Below, piece by piece: positions 25,961 to 34,758 of a DNA stretch of 64,000 nt; position 1 is the stretch's first letter; each line of letters starts with the position of its first letter. The notes under the pieces were generated by a model. The model worked only from the letters and a program-made list of their open reading frames with translations, was not told where the DNA came from and searched no databases. The position numbers and the translations under genes were made by a program. The DNA lies in the NCBI RefSeq assembly GCF_018127745.1, contig NZ_CP072333.1, forward strand, positions 682,001-746,000, read 5' to 3'. The DNA comes from Porphyromonas sp. oral taxon 275. Lineage in GTDB: Bacteria; Bacteroidota; Bacteroidia; Bacteroidales; Porphyromonadaceae.

Positions 25961-26848
25961 ATGAAAAAGTTCGCAATGATCCTGGCTGCATCAGCCATGG
26001 CCCTCGGTACCTACTCCTGCCAGCAGGGAGGCTCCACGCCCAAGGACAGCGTAGACAGCGTAGCCTACGCTATGGGCTTCAGTAATGCTGCTGAGCTGAT
26101 GAACGCCATCAAGGGCGCTCAGGCTCAGGGCCAGCAGATTGACTCCGCGCTCTTCTTCAAGGGCTTCGAGGAAGGCTTCAACAGCGATACGACCAAGCTC
26201 TGGTACTACGTAGGTCAGATGCAGGGCGTACAGGCTGCTCAGCGCTTCAAGGAAGACTCCACGCTGATGAACAAGAAGGCCCTCTTCCTCTCTGGCTTCA
26301 AGAAGGCGCTGGCTCTGGACTCCGCTACGCGCGTAGGCCAGGTAGACAGCCTCGGAGCTGTCGCTCAGAAGTACTACGAGAAGAAGTACGAGGAGGAGCA
26401 GAAGAAGCAGGAGGCTGAGATGGCGAAGCAGATGGAGCAGCAGTATGGTGAGAATAAGACCAAGGGTGCTGCCTACATCAAGAGCTTCGCCGCTGAGGCT
26501 GGTGTCAAGACCACGGCTAGCGGTATTGCCTACAAGGTGATCAAGGAAGGTACGGGCGCTACGCCTACGGCTAACGATGTCGTGAAGGTCAACTATAAGG
26601 GTATGCTCATCGATGGTACCGTCTTCGACGAGTCCAAGGATAAGCCCGTCGAGTTCCCCGTCAACGGTGTCATCAAGGGTTGGACCGAAGTGCTCCAGCT
26701 GATGAAGGCCGGTGAGAAAATCAAGGTGGCTATCCCTCAGGAGCTGGCCTACGGTGCACGCTACCAGGGCGACAAGATCCCTCCCTTCAGCACGCTGGTC
26801 TTCGAGATCGAGCTCCTCGAGGTCAAGCCCGCTGCTGCCCAGCAGTAG
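25961..26848 (+). CDS. FKBP-type peptidyl-prolyl isomerase, lipoprotein
   Basis: A 295-residue third tandem copy with lipobox TYSC (Cys20), the N-terminal region VAYAMGFSNAAELM, a long charged helix rich in Lys, Glu and Gln (KKYEEEQKKQEAEMAKQ), and an FKBP domain (VVKVNYKGMLIDGTVFDES, VIKGWTEVLQLMKAGEKIKV, LAYGARYQG). Its codons use AAG and GCT more evenly than its neighbours, as in highly expressed genes. A strong terminator follows at 26887. Confidence 0.93.
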   Translation: MKKFAMILAASAMALGTYSCQQGGSTPKDSVDSVAYAMGFSNAAELMNAIKGAQAQGQQIDSALFFKGFEEGFNSDTTKLWYYVGQMQGVQAAQRFKEDSTLMNKKALFLSGFKKALALDSATRVGQVDSLGAVAQKYYEKKYEEEQKKQEAEMAKQMEQQYGENKTKGAAYIKSFAAEAGVKTTASGIAYKVIKEGTGATPTANDVVKVNYKGMLIDGTVFDESKDKPVEFPVNGVIKGWTEVLQLMKAGEKIKVAIPQELAYGARYQGDKIPPFSTLVFEIELLEVKPAAAQQ

Positions 26849-26886
26849 GGTAGTAGCCTTGGGCTAAGCCTAAGACATTAGTGCGC

Positions 26887-26920
26887 AAGGGCCGCTGCTC
26901 CATATGGAGCGGCGGCCCTT
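26887..26920 (+). terminator. Terminator after the FKBP cluster
   Basis: AAGGGCCGCTGCTCC pairs with GGAGCGGCGGCCCTT as a 15-bp stem (one G-T pair) with loop ATAT, followed by a T-containing stretch GCTGCTTTCT. Confidence 0.75.
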
Positions 26921-27029
26921 GCTGCTTTCTCGGCTCTGTGGTAGCATGCTAGGGGCTCGGTCTAGAGCCTGATCTCGCGCGCGGGATACCTTAATAGAAG
27001 GTGCGTTGAGGGATAAGTTTTGGCTAGAA

Positions 27030-27061
27030 TTTGGAGCGTATGGATAAAAGTGCTACCTTTG
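27030..27061 (+). promoter_or_regulatory. Promoter of the initiator tRNA gene
   Basis: TTTG (27030-27033), exactly 20 bases, then TACCTTTG (27054-27061): a full match to the Bacteroidota consensus, placing the transcript start about 10 bases before the tRNA. Confidence 0.85.
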
Positions 27062-27077
27062 CAGTGCAAAAAGATAG

Positions 27078-27149
27078 CGCGGAGTGGAGCAGTGGCAGCT
27101 CGTTGGGCTCATAACCCAAAGGTCGTAGGTTCGAATCCTGCCTCCGCAA
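27078..27149 (+). tRNA. Initiator tRNA-fMet (anticodon CAT)
   Basis: A 72-base cloverleaf: acceptor GCGGAG/CTCCGC, D arm GAGC...GCTC, anticodon arm TTGGG-CTCATAA-CCCAA and T arm with TTCGAAT. Position 1 is C opposite A72 (unpaired) and the anticodon stem ends in three G-C pairs; both are the marks of an initiator rather than elongator tRNA. CCA is not encoded. It has its own consensus promoter and a terminator at 27171. Confidence 0.96.
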
Positions 27150-27170
27150 CTAAGTAAGGGTATCCTTATC

Positions 27171-27209
27171 AGAAGAGAGTCTCCACAGTCACTAGCGGAG
27201 ACTCTTCTT
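27171..27209 (+). terminator. Terminator after the tRNA gene
   Basis: AGAGTCTCC (27176-27184) pairs with GGAGACTCT (27197-27205), extended on both sides by AGAAG/CTTCTT with a small bulge, and is followed by TCTTGCATTT. Confidence 0.65.
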
Positions 27210-27259
27210 GCATTTACGACAGCGTACTACTCACCTCCCCAAGGCAGCGATCATCTATT

Positions 27260-28087
27260 ATGGCCCAGTCCGTCCCCCTAGCACTACGAGATATTGACAA
27301 GGAGCATCTCCTGGAGTTCCTTCTGCGCTACGCGACGACGCAGACCAGCGTCGGGGTGCAGACCTCCCGCATCGTCGTCAATACGACGCGTATAGCCCAT
27401 GCCTATGGCTATGAGCTGACGATCATGATGTTCCAGCGCAACATCGCCATGACGCTGACCCCCGTCCTGGAGGGTGCTGCGGGGAGCTATCAGCGCCTTG
27501 ACTACGCCCACCCCGTGACGGGCATGAGCCAGCATAAGCACAGCCCGCTGAACTTCTACCTCAATGCCGAGCTTAGCCGTCTGAGCTGGTACACCTATGA
27601 TAACCACCCCGATCTAGATGAGCTGGAGGCACGCTTCGAGCGTATCCTCACCACACAGCCCGTCAATCGCTGGCTCGTGCTCTACCTCATTAGCCAGGCC
27701 AATATGTGCCTGTGTCTGCTCTTCGGCGGCGATCTCGTCTCCTCGCTCTTCGTCTTTCTCGGGACCTTCCTCGGCTTCTTGGTGAGGCAGGAGCTCAATA
27801 GACGGCACGCCTATATCTACCTGACGATATGCCTCTCTGCCTTTATCGCCTCCTTCGTCGTAGGCCTAGGGGCGAAGTGGGGGCTGGAGGCTAGCCCTGA
27901 GATCGCCCTAGGGGCAAGCGTCCTCTACCTCATCCCCGGCGTCCCCTTCATCAATGGCATCATGGACCTGCTGGACGGCTATATGCTCAATGGGCTTTCG
28001 CGTCTGATGACTGCGGCCATGATCGTGGTGAGCATCACGGTCGGGCTCAGCGGTACGCTGCTACTGCTCGGACTATCGCTGCTCTGA
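27260..28087 (+). CDS. Threonine/serine exporter ThrE, N-terminal half (DUF1212)
   Basis: Membrane protein for export of threonine and serine. The 275-residue product has a soluble front part (TTQTSVGVQTSRIVVNTTRIAHAYGY...) typical of the ThrE N-terminal domain, followed by about five membrane segments from residue 138. In Corynebacterium ThrE is a single protein; here the second half is the next gene, 43 bases on, as in many split systems. The transported amino acid is inferred from the family. Confidence 0.87.
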   Translation: MAQSVPLALRDIDKEHLLEFLLRYATTQTSVGVQTSRIVVNTTRIAHAYGYELTIMMFQRNIAMTLTPVLEGAAGSYQRLDYAHPVTGMSQHKHSPLNFYLNAELSRLSWYTYDNHPDLDELEARFERILTTQPVNRWLVLYLISQANMCLCLLFGGDLVSSLFVFLGTFLGFLVRQELNRRHAYIYLTICLSAFIASFVVGLGAKWGLEASPEIALGASVLYLIPGVPFINGIMDLLDGYMLNGLSRLMTAAMIVVSITVGLSGTLLLLGLSLL

Positions 28088-28130
28088 TCCCCTCGCTTCG
28101 CCTCTTCCCCTTATACGACACACCTTCCCT

Positions 28131-28622
28131 ATGGACTTCGTCTTGATCTTTCAGAAGGGCTTCTTCGCCGCCATCGCAGCACTCGGCTTCGCTGCTGTCG
28201 GGAATCCCTCGCCTGCGGCCTTCCGCTACGCTCCGCTTCTAGCCTTCTTCGGCAATGTGATCCGCTTCTCTCTCATGCAGTACGCAGAGGTGAACATCGC
28301 TGTGGCCTCCTTCTTCGCCGCCATCTTCATCGGCTTCATGGCCGTAGGCTTCGCCTTCTATGCCCGCTATCCGATCGAGGTCTTTGCCTTCCCGGCCTTG
28401 CTCCCGATGATCCCAGGGCAGTATGCTTACCGCTCACTCCTGGCGATGATCCGCTTCATCGAGACCAGTAGTACTGAGATGCAGGAGCAGTACCTGCCGA
28501 TGATCATCAGCAACGCGATCACGGCGCTCCTGACGATGTTCGCCCTCGGGGTCGGGGTCGCGATCCCGCTCTTCATCTTCTACAAGACCTCCTTCCGTAT
28601 GACGCGTGGCGAGGCCAAATAG
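28131..28622 (+). CDS. Threonine/serine exporter ThrE, C-terminal half (DUF3815)
   Basis: A 163-residue membrane protein with about four hydrophobic segments, including GNVIRFSLMQYAEVNIAVASFFAAIFIGF split by polar residues, and the family block FAFPALLPMIPGQYAYRSLLAMIRF. It corresponds to the C-terminal half of single-chain ThrE and presumably joins the preceding product to form the exporter. Confidence 0.85.
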   Translation: MDFVLIFQKGFFAAIAALGFAAVGNPSPAAFRYAPLLAFFGNVIRFSLMQYAEVNIAVASFFAAIFIGFMAVGFAFYARYPIEVFAFPALLPMIPGQYAYRSLLAMIRFIETSSTEMQEQYLPMIISNAITALLTMFALGVGVAIPLFIFYKTSFRMTRGEAK

Positions 28623-28641
28623 GAGGTTGCTCTAAATGATG

Positions 28642-28649
28642 TACCTTTG
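28642..28649 (+). promoter_or_regulatory. leuS: Promoter -7 box of leuS
   Basis: TACCTTTG, an exact -7 box 88 bases before the leuS ATG, 20 bases after the end of the ThrE genes; the -33 box is not clear. Confidence 0.45.
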
Positions 28650-28736
28650 TGTTGCGCTTACCTATACCCCTTGACGGAGCTATATGTAGGCGCAACGATT
28701 ATTTAAGGAATACGTATCATCATAGTAAGGTCATAG

Positions 28737-31538
28737 ATGGAATACAACTTTAGAGCGATAGAGGCTCGCTGGCAAGAGTACTGGAGCGCACACGAGGTCT
28801 ACCGAGTCACTGAGGACAGCACGCGTCCAGCGTATTATGTGCTAGATATGTTCCCCTATCCCTCTGGTGCAGGGCTGCACGTGGGGCATCCACTGGGCTA
28901 CATCGCCTCGGATATCTTCGCTCGCTACAAGCGTCTACGCGGCTTCAACGTACTCCATCCTATGGGCTATGATGCCTTCGGTCTGCCCGCCGAGCAGTAT
29001 GCGATCCAGACGGGACAGCACCCCGAGGTCACTACCGAGGAGAACATACGGCGCTACCGCAGCCAGCTGGAGCGTATCGGCTTCAGCTACGACTGGTCGC
29101 GCGAGCTCCGCACCTCAGACCCCGAGTACTACAAGTGGACGCAGTGGACCTTCATCCAGCTCTTCCACTCCTACTATGATAAGGCGGCTGATAAGGCTCT
29201 CCCCATCGCCCAGCTCGTGGCTCAGCTGGAGCGCACGGGTACGGCTGGCCTTCATGTCGCTCAGGGCGAGGAGCTGCACTTCACGGCAGCCGACTGGCAG
29301 AGCTGGTCGGAGACCAAGCGTATGCAGGTGCTGATGAACTATCGCCTTGCCTACCTCGGCGAGACGATGGTCAACTGGTGTGCCGCTCTGGGCACCGTGC
29401 TGGCTAATGATGAGGTCAGCGATGGCGTCAGCGTCCGTGGTGGCCACCCTGTGGAGCAGCGCAAGATGCAGCAGTGGTGTCTGCGCGTCTCGGCCTATGC
29501 GGGGCGTCTGCTGAGCGGCCTCGATGGACTGAACTGGAGCGAGTCACTCAAGGAGTCGCAGCGCAACTGGATCGGCCGCAGCGAGGGTGCTGAGGTGCGC
29601 TTCCCTGTGCTCCGCTCGCCTGAAGGCTCCGAGGAGAAGGGAGCCCTGACGGTCTTCACCACGCGTGTCGATACGATCTATGGTGTGACCTTTATGGTGC
29701 TTGCCCCCGAGAGTGACTACGTCGCCGAGGTGACCACCCCTGAGCAGGCAGCGGCTGTCGAGGAGTACCTCGCTGCCACGCGCCGCCGTACCGAGCGCGA
29801 TCGCATGTCCGATCGCCGCGTCTCGGGCGTCTTCACTGGCGCCTATGCTCGCCACCCGCTGACGGGTGCAGCCATTCCCATCTGGGTCAGCGACTATGTC
29901 CTGGCGGGCTATGGTACGGGCGCTGTGATGGCCGTACCCGCCCATGACAGCCGGGACTTCGCCTTTGCACGTCACTTCGACCTGCCCATCGTGCAGGTCG
30001 TCGTCCCCGAGGGCGAGGAGCCCAGCGATACCAGCACTTGGACGGAGAGCAAGGATAGCAAGCAGGGCGTGCTTATCAATTCGGGTATCCTTGACGGCCG
30101 CTCCGTGGCCGACGCCATCGCGACGATGAAGGCCTATGTCGAGGCTGAGGGCCTCGGCCGCGTCCAAATCAACTACCGCCTACGTGACGCCATCTTTAGC
30201 CGCCAGCGCTACTGGGGCGAGCCCTTCCCTATCTACTACGACGCTGAGGGCATAGCCCGCACGCTCCCCGAGGATCAGCTGCCGCTGCACCTTCCCGAGG
30301 TCGATAAGTTCCTCCCCACGACGGACGGGCAGCCACCGCTGGGTCGTGCTAAGGGCTGGCATACCGCTGAGGGCTACCCCTACGAGCTGAGCACGATGCC
30401 TGGCTTCGCAGGGAGCTCGGCCTACTACCTCCGCTATATGGACCCCCACAATGAGCAGGCACTCGTGAGCCCCGAAAAGAATGCCTATTGGCGTAGCGTC
30501 GACCTCTACGTCGGCGGCGCCGAGCACGCTACGGGCCACCTGATCTATAGCCGCTTCTGGAATAAGTTCCTCTACGACCTCGGCCTCGTTGTCGAGGACG
30601 AGCCCTTCCAGAAGCTCGTCAATCAGGGCATGATCCAGGGACGCTCCAACTTCGTCTACCGCATCAAGGACACCAATACCTTCGTCTCGCTCGGTCTACG
30701 CGATCAGTACGACACGACACCCATCCACGTGGACGTCAACATCGTCTACAACGACCAGCTCGACCTCGAGGCCTTTAAGGCCTGGCGCCCTGAGTATGCC
30801 ACTGCTGAGTTCATCCTCGAGGACGGGAAGTATATCTGCGACTGGGCTGTCGAGAAGATGAGCAAGTCGATGTTCAACGTCGTTAATCCCGACATGATCA
30901 TCGAGCGCTACGGTGCCGACACCCTTCGCCTCTACGAGATGTTCCTTGGCCCGCTCGAGCAGAGCAAGCCTTGGGACACGAACGGCATCGACGGGGTGCA
31001 CCGCTTCCTACGTAAGCTCTGGGCGCTCTACTACGGTGCTGAGGGGCTGCGCGTGACAGATGGGGCGGCCACCAGCAAGGACGAACTGAAGAGCCTGCAC
31101 AAGCTGATCAAAAAGGTCACGCAGGACGTCGAGCAGTTCTCCTTCAATACCTCCGTAGCAGCCTTCATGATCTGCATCAACGAGCTGCAGGCGCTTAAGA
31201 CTAGCTCCCGCGAGGTGCTGCAGCCGCTGCTCATCCTCCTAGCGCCCTTCGCTCCGCACATCACCGAGGAGCTGTGGCACGCCCTCGGCGAGACGACGAC
31301 TATTGTCTCTGCGCAGTGGCCCGAGTGCCGCGAGGAGTATCTGGTAGAGGATCAGGTCAAGTATCCCGTCAGCTTCAACGGCAAGACACGCTTTACGATG
31401 GAGTTCCCCACCGCGGCCACACCCGCCGAGATCCAGGAGGCTGTACTCGCCTCGGAGGAGGCACAGCGCTGGCTCGAGGGTAAGACGCCCAAGAAGGTGA
31501 TCGTCGTCCCTGGGCGCATCATCAACATCGTCCTCTAG
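28737..31538 (+). CDS. leuS: Leucyl-tRNA synthetase
   Basis: Attaches leucine to its tRNAs. The 933-residue class I enzyme has the HIGH box as HVGH (residues 48-51) and KMSKS at residues 707-711, the editing (CP1) domain with the conserved TTRVDTIYG and [17 protein letters not shown] motifs, and the C-terminal anticodon-binding region. The insert between residues 150 and 190 and the insert after residue 620 are usual in Bacteroidota LeuS. It stands alone under its own promoter. Confidence 0.98.
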   Translation: MEYNFRAIEARWQEYWSAHEVYRVTEDSTRPAYYVLDMFPYPSGAGLHVGHPLGYIASDIFARYKRLRGFNVLHPMGYDAFGLPAEQYAIQTGQHPEVTTEENIRRYRSQLERIGFSYDWSRELRTSDPEYYKWTQWTFIQLFHSYYDKAADKALPIAQLVAQLERTGTAGLHVAQGEELHFTAADWQSWSETKRMQVLMNYRLAYLGETMVNWCAALGTVLANDEVSDGVSVRGGHPVEQRKMQQWCLRVSAYAGRLLSGLDGLNWSESLKESQRNWIGRSEGAEVRFPVLRSPEGSEEKGALTVFTTRVDTIYGVTFMVLAPESDYVAEVTTPEQAAAVEEYLAATRRRTERDRMSDRRVSGVFTGAYARHPLTGAAIPIWVSDYVLAGYGTGAVMAVPAHDSRDFAFARHFDLPIVQVVVPEGEEPSDTSTWTESKDSKQGVLINSGILDGRSVADAIATMKAYVEAEGLGRVQINYRLRDAIFSRQRYWGEPFPIYYDAEGIARTLPEDQLPLHLPEVDKFLPTTDGQPPLGRAKGWHTAEGYPYELSTMPGFAGSSAYYLRYMDPHNEQALVSPEKNAYWRSVDLYVGGAEHATGHLIYSRFWNKFLYDLGLVVEDEPFQKLVNQGMIQGRSNFVYRIKDTNTFVSLGLRDQYDTTPIHVDVNIVYNDQLDLEAFKAWRPEYATAEFILEDGKYICDWAVEKMSKSMFNVVNPDMIIERYGADTLRLYEMFLGPLEQSKPWDTNGIDGVHRFLRKLWALYYGAEGLRVTDGAATSKDELKSLHKLIKKVTQDVEQFSFNTSVAAFMICINELQALKTSSREVLQPLLILLAPFAPHITEELWHALGETTTIVSAQWPECREEYLVEDQVKYPVSFNGKTRFTMEFPTAATPAEIQEAVLASEEAQRWLEGKTPKKVIVVPGRIINIVL

Positions 31539-31578
31539 CTCCCTTAGCTACTACTACCACTCATTATATCTATCACCT

Positions 31579-32577
31579 ATGTCTGCTCAGTTTAACCTCC
31601 TGCACTTCTTCGGGCGTAAGTTCAAGGAGCTAGGAGAGGAGCTCTCGCGTCAGCTGGTATCGAAGTACTTCTGGCGAGACCTTCTTGTCGTCTTCGCTGG
31701 GGTGCTCATCTACACGGTGGGCTTCAGCTTCCTTATCTATCCCCAGCGTGTCACTACGGGGGGGCTCATGGGGATCTCCAACATCATCACCATCATCACG
31801 GGGGTGCCCGTTGACGTGCCGTACAACCTGATCAACATTACCCTGCTGGTCATCGCCTTCCTCTTCCTTGATAAGAACTTCTTCATCAAGACGCTCATAG
31901 GCATTGGTCTCCTGGCGATCATCGTCCCTATAGCGACGCGCTATGTGATCCCTGACCCCAGCAATGAGGCCTATTGGCACCTGATGGTACTGAAGGATCA
32001 GCCGCTCCTTGCGCTTATCCTTGGGTCGATGATGACGGGGCTTGGGCTAGGCTTTGTCTTCTCGGTGAACGGCAGTACGGGGGGGACGGACGTGATCGTG
32101 GCGCTCATCAGCCGCTATCGCAACATGTCCTTCAGCCGCCTCTACGTGGCTACGGACTCCACCATCGTCCTCTTCTCCTTCATCGCCAACGTGTATCTGG
32201 CGGACATCAAGATCGACCCGCTGGTCGCCTTTGACAAGATCGTGATGTCCTTCATCCAGGTTGTCCTGCTCGGCATCACGATGGATTGGTACACGAGCGG
32301 CAATAGGCAATCCATCCAGTTCCTTATCTTCAGCCAGAAGTACAAGGAGATCAACGACGCGATCATCTCACGCCTGCACCGCGGTTGCACCATCCTAGAG
32401 GCTACGGGCGGCTATACGGGGCAGTCGCAGAAGGTGCTGCTGGTCGTCGTGCGTAAGCAGCAGTCTGTCGCCATCTCCCGCGTCATCGAGGAGATTGACC
32501 CCAAGGCCTTCGTCTCACAGGGGGCGGTCAAGGGCGTCTACGGCCAAGGTTTCGAGAGCCTCAAGAGCCTCAAGTAA
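31579..32577 (+). CDS. YitT family membrane protein
   Basis: A 332-residue membrane protein with about five to six hydrophobic segments (first near residues 35-52) and a C-terminal soluble domain (DUF2179) with HRGCTILEATGGYTGQSQKVLLVVVRKQQ split among its blocks. The conserved TTGGLMGISNII, FSVNGSTGGTDVI and MSFSR motifs identify the YitT family. Its function is not known; transport is assumed. It is followed by a strong terminator. Confidence 0.88.
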   Translation: MSAQFNLLHFFGRKFKELGEELSRQLVSKYFWRDLLVVFAGVLIYTVGFSFLIYPQRVTTGGLMGISNIITIITGVPVDVPYNLINITLLVIAFLFLDKNFFIKTLIGIGLLAIIVPIATRYVIPDPSNEAYWHLMVLKDQPLLALILGSMMTGLGLGFVFSVNGSTGGTDVIVALISRYRNMSFSRLYVATDSTIVLFSFIANVYLADIKIDPLVAFDKIVMSFIQVVLLGITMDWYTSGNRQSIQFLIFSQKYKEINDAIISRLHRGCTILEATGGYTGQSQKVLLVVVRKQQSVAISRVIEEIDPKAFVSQGAVKGVYGQGFESLKSLK

Positions 32578-32654
32578 GGTCTTCCGCATCCTTCCCCGCG
32601 CTTATCTACATCTTAGCCTAAGCGCCGACTCCCTCCTCATATAGAATCTCATCA

Positions 32655-32693
32655 CGAGCGCCCCACCTACCTTCGCGGTAGGTGGGGCGCTCG
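32655..32693 (+). terminator. Terminator after the yitT-family gene
   Basis: A perfect 17-bp stem (CGAGCGCCCCACCTACC with its complement, 32677-32693) and loop TTCGC, followed by CTGTTTATT. Confidence 0.85.
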
Positions 32694-32805
32694 CTGTTTA
32701 TTGGGCTGCGCCCTTGGCCTCCCGAGGCTCTTCAGCTGGTGAGGTAGGTCGCTGATGCTTCTTGGAGCCTGCGACGAGCCTCCCCGTCCTTGCTCCTCGG
32801 CAAGT

Positions 32806-32893
32806 TGACTGATATCCCTGAGCGAGCTGACGGACGTCCCTGAGGTCGGTGACTGATAGCCCTCACGGCGCTGAAGGATATCGCTCAGCCCCC
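32806..32893 (+). repeat. Four-unit 88-bp intergenic element, copy 4
   Basis: Units start at 32806, 32828, 32850 and 32872: TGACTGATATCCCTGA, TGACGGACGTCCCTGA, TGACTGATAGCCCTCA, TGAAGGATATCGCTCA. In this copy the GGACGTCC unit is second, not third. It lies between a terminator and the nusB promoter. Confidence 0.9.
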
Positions 32894-33090
32894 GTCTGAC
32901 TAGGCTCGCAGCTTGCTGCTGGGCGGGGCAAGCCGAGTGCTTGGCGGTCTACTCCATGAGGCCTGGCTGATTGCCTTAGGCGTCTTCGCCTGCTGTGGAG
33001 CCTTAGGCGAATGCTCCCTAGGGGAGAGCTATGGATGTAGCTTGCGCTCCTTCGGCTTTAGGCGGTGCGTACTAATTGGCCGAATCATCG

Positions 33091-33098
33091 TATCTTTG
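33091..33098 (+). promoter_or_regulatory. nusB: Promoter -7 box of nusB
   Basis: TATCTTTG, an exact -7 box 106 bases before the nusB ATG; no clear -33 box. Confidence 0.45.
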
Positions 33099-33203
33099 TC
33101 GTACAGCTAGAGGATAGCCTGGTGATCTTTGCTCATAGGGACTGGTAGTCGTCACACCGAAGAGTACTGTCATCCGTCCCGAGAGCTCAAGGAATCAAAC
33201 GAT

Positions 33204-34259
33204 ATGATCAACAGAGTACTGATACGCACCCGTGTGCTGCAAGTGGCCTACGCCCACCTACATCGAGGAGAGCTAAGCCTCTCAGCGGCTGAACAAGATC
33301 TAGAGCTGAGCCTTCAGCGCACCTATGATCTCTACCTCTACCTACTGCAGCTGATCCCTTCCCTTACCGACTTCTATCGCGAGGTGCTCGAGGTGCGCCG
33401 CCGTAAGCATCTGGCTACACAGGCCGAGCGTACGCCGAATATGCGCCTGGTCGAGAACCGCCTAGCCGCTCAGCTCTCTGAGACGCCCGAGCTCACGGCC
33501 TGGTATGCGAACTTCGGTCTCCGCTGGGAGGACGATGAGGCGCTGCTGCGTCATCTGCTGCGCAAGATCGAGCGCTCCGAGCTCTACCAAGACTATACCC
33601 ATGGTCGCAGTGATAGCTGGGCCGCTGATCAGACCTTCTGGCTAGAGGCCTTCCACCAGCTCATCGCGGGCGACGAGCTCCTCAATGAGTACCTCGAGGC
33701 ACACTCTATATACTGGGAGGATGACCTTGCCGTGGTCGAGAAGGCCGAGGTAGAGGAGCGTCCACACAGCGAGGAGGAGCAGCTACAGCAGGCTCTTCAG
33801 GTAGCCCGTGAGGCCGGTACCTATCAGGCCGTACGCCTGGAGAACGGTCCCGTAGAGGTCGTCAAGGACTTCCTTGAGAAGACGCTACGTCGTGCCACCG
33901 AGGAGGAAGGGCTGCAGGGGCAGATCCTGCCGATGTTCCGCGACGAGGAGGACGAGCTCTTCGCCCGTCACCTCCTTCGCCAGCTCCTGATGAAGGGCAA
34001 TGACTACATGCAGTTCATCGAGCCGGTTCTCTCCGAGGGCTGGAGTACCGAGCGTCTTGCTGACATCGATGCGCTGCTGCTGCGTCTAGGCGTGACCGAA
34101 TTCCTCCACTTCCCCGCCATCCCCACGCACATCACGATCAACGAGTACGTCGAGCTCGCCAAGCACTATTCGACGGCGCACAGTGCAGCCTTCGTCAACG
34201 GCGTGCTGGATGCTGTAGCGCGCCAGCTCAAGGATAGTGGGAAGATCATCAAGCAATAA
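33204..34259 (+). CDS. nusB: Transcription antitermination protein NusB (long form)
   Basis: RNA-binding factor that with NusE and others supports antitermination on rRNA operons. The 351-residue product starts MINRVLIRTRVLQVAYAHLH; the conserved NusB fold lies at the C-terminus (DEDELFARHLLRQLL split as DEEDELFARHLLRQLLMKG, WSTERLADIDALLLRLGVTEFLHFPAIP, NEYVELAKHYSTAHSAAFVNGVLDAVAR). The N-terminal extension of about 190 residues is usual in Bacteroidota. ATG 33204 was chosen because the 25 residues upstream are not conserved and lie in the leader. yajC follows after 40 bases. Confidence 0.92.
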   Translation: MINRVLIRTRVLQVAYAHLHRGELSLSAAEQDLELSLQRTYDLYLYLLQLIPSLTDFYREVLEVRRRKHLATQAERTPNMRLVENRLAAQLSETPELTAWYANFGLRWEDDEALLRHLLRKIERSELYQDYTHGRSDSWAADQTFWLEAFHQLIAGDELLNEYLEAHSIYWEDDLAVVEKAEVEERPHSEEEQLQQALQVAREAGTYQAVRLENGPVEVVKDFLEKTLRRATEEEGLQGQILPMFRDEEDELFARHLLRQLLMKGNDYMQFIEPVLSEGWSTERLADIDALLLRLGVTEFLHFPAIPTHITINEYVELAKHYSTAHSAAFVNGVLDAVARQLKDSGKIIKQ

Positions 34260-34299
34260 TTCAACCTTTTCCCAAAAGAACTAAGAACAAGTACAAACG

Positions 34300-34602
34300 A
34301 TGGTAATGACGATCCTACAAGCCTCCCCTCAGGGTGGGGGTATGATGAATATAGCGATGATCATACTGATCTTCGTGATCTTCTACTTCTTCATGATCCG
34401 CCCACAGCAGCGCAAGCAGAAGGAGCTCCAGAAGAAGCGCGAGGCGCTCGGGACCAATGACCGTATCGTGACCAGTGGCGGCCTCTATGGCGTCATCAAG
34501 GATATCAAGGAGACGGAGTTCGTCGTCGAGATCGCCGACGGCGTGCGTGTGCGCGTCGATAAGGGCTCGGTCTTCCCCGCTGGCGATAGCTCAGCTCGAT
34601 AA
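34300..34602 (+). CDS. yajC: Preprotein translocase subunit YajC
   Basis: Small membrane protein of the Sec-associated SecDF-YajC complex. The 100-residue product has one membrane segment (about residues 17-32) ending in MIRPQQRKQKE, then KKREALGTNDRIVTSGGLYGVI and a short beta-rich end, all typical. A start at the second Met (MTILQ) is possible. nusB-yajC pairing is common in Bacteroidota. A terminator follows. Confidence 0.93.
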   Translation: MVMTILQASPQGGGMMNIAMIILIFVIFYFFMIRPQQRKQKELQKKREALGTNDRIVTSGGLYGVIKDIKETEFVVEIADGVRVRVDKGSVFPAGDSSAR

Positions 34603-34637
34603 GCGCTCCCTATAGAGGAGCAGATCCTACTACGTGA

Positions 34638-34676
34638 GGGCTGCCCTCGGAGCGTACCGCGCTCGGAGGGCAGCCC
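34638..34676 (+). terminator. Terminator after yajC
   Basis: GGGCTGCCCTCGGAGCG (34638-34654) pairs with its complement at 34660-34676, with one mismatch and a 5-base loop, followed by a T-rich stretch CGCTGTTTGTT. Confidence 0.75.
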
Positions 34677-34758
34677 CGCTGTTTGTTCCCTAGCTGGGAG
34701 CCTCGGGCTGCCTTGGCCTTAGCCCCTATGCCCTGCTAGGACTCATAGATCATATAGG

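Larger units (their letters stand above)
26849..27259 (+). other. Intergenic stretch with tRNA unit
   Basis: 411 bases without protein genes: FKBP terminator, tRNA promoter, the initiator tRNA and its terminator. Nothing else is evident between 26921 and 27029. Confidence 0.6.
32578..33203 (+). other. Gene-free stretch between the yitT-family gene and nusB
   Basis: 626 bases with the terminator (32655-32693), the four-unit element (32806-32893) and a -7 box (33091-33098). GCCTTAGGCG occurs twice as a direct repeat near 32970-33010. A 65-codon frame at 32913-33110 has no recognisable features and runs through the promoter box. Confidence 0.6.

Noticed and set aside
32913..33110. 65-codon plus-strand frame before nusB
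   Set aside because: No family resemblance and it runs over the nusB -7 box.
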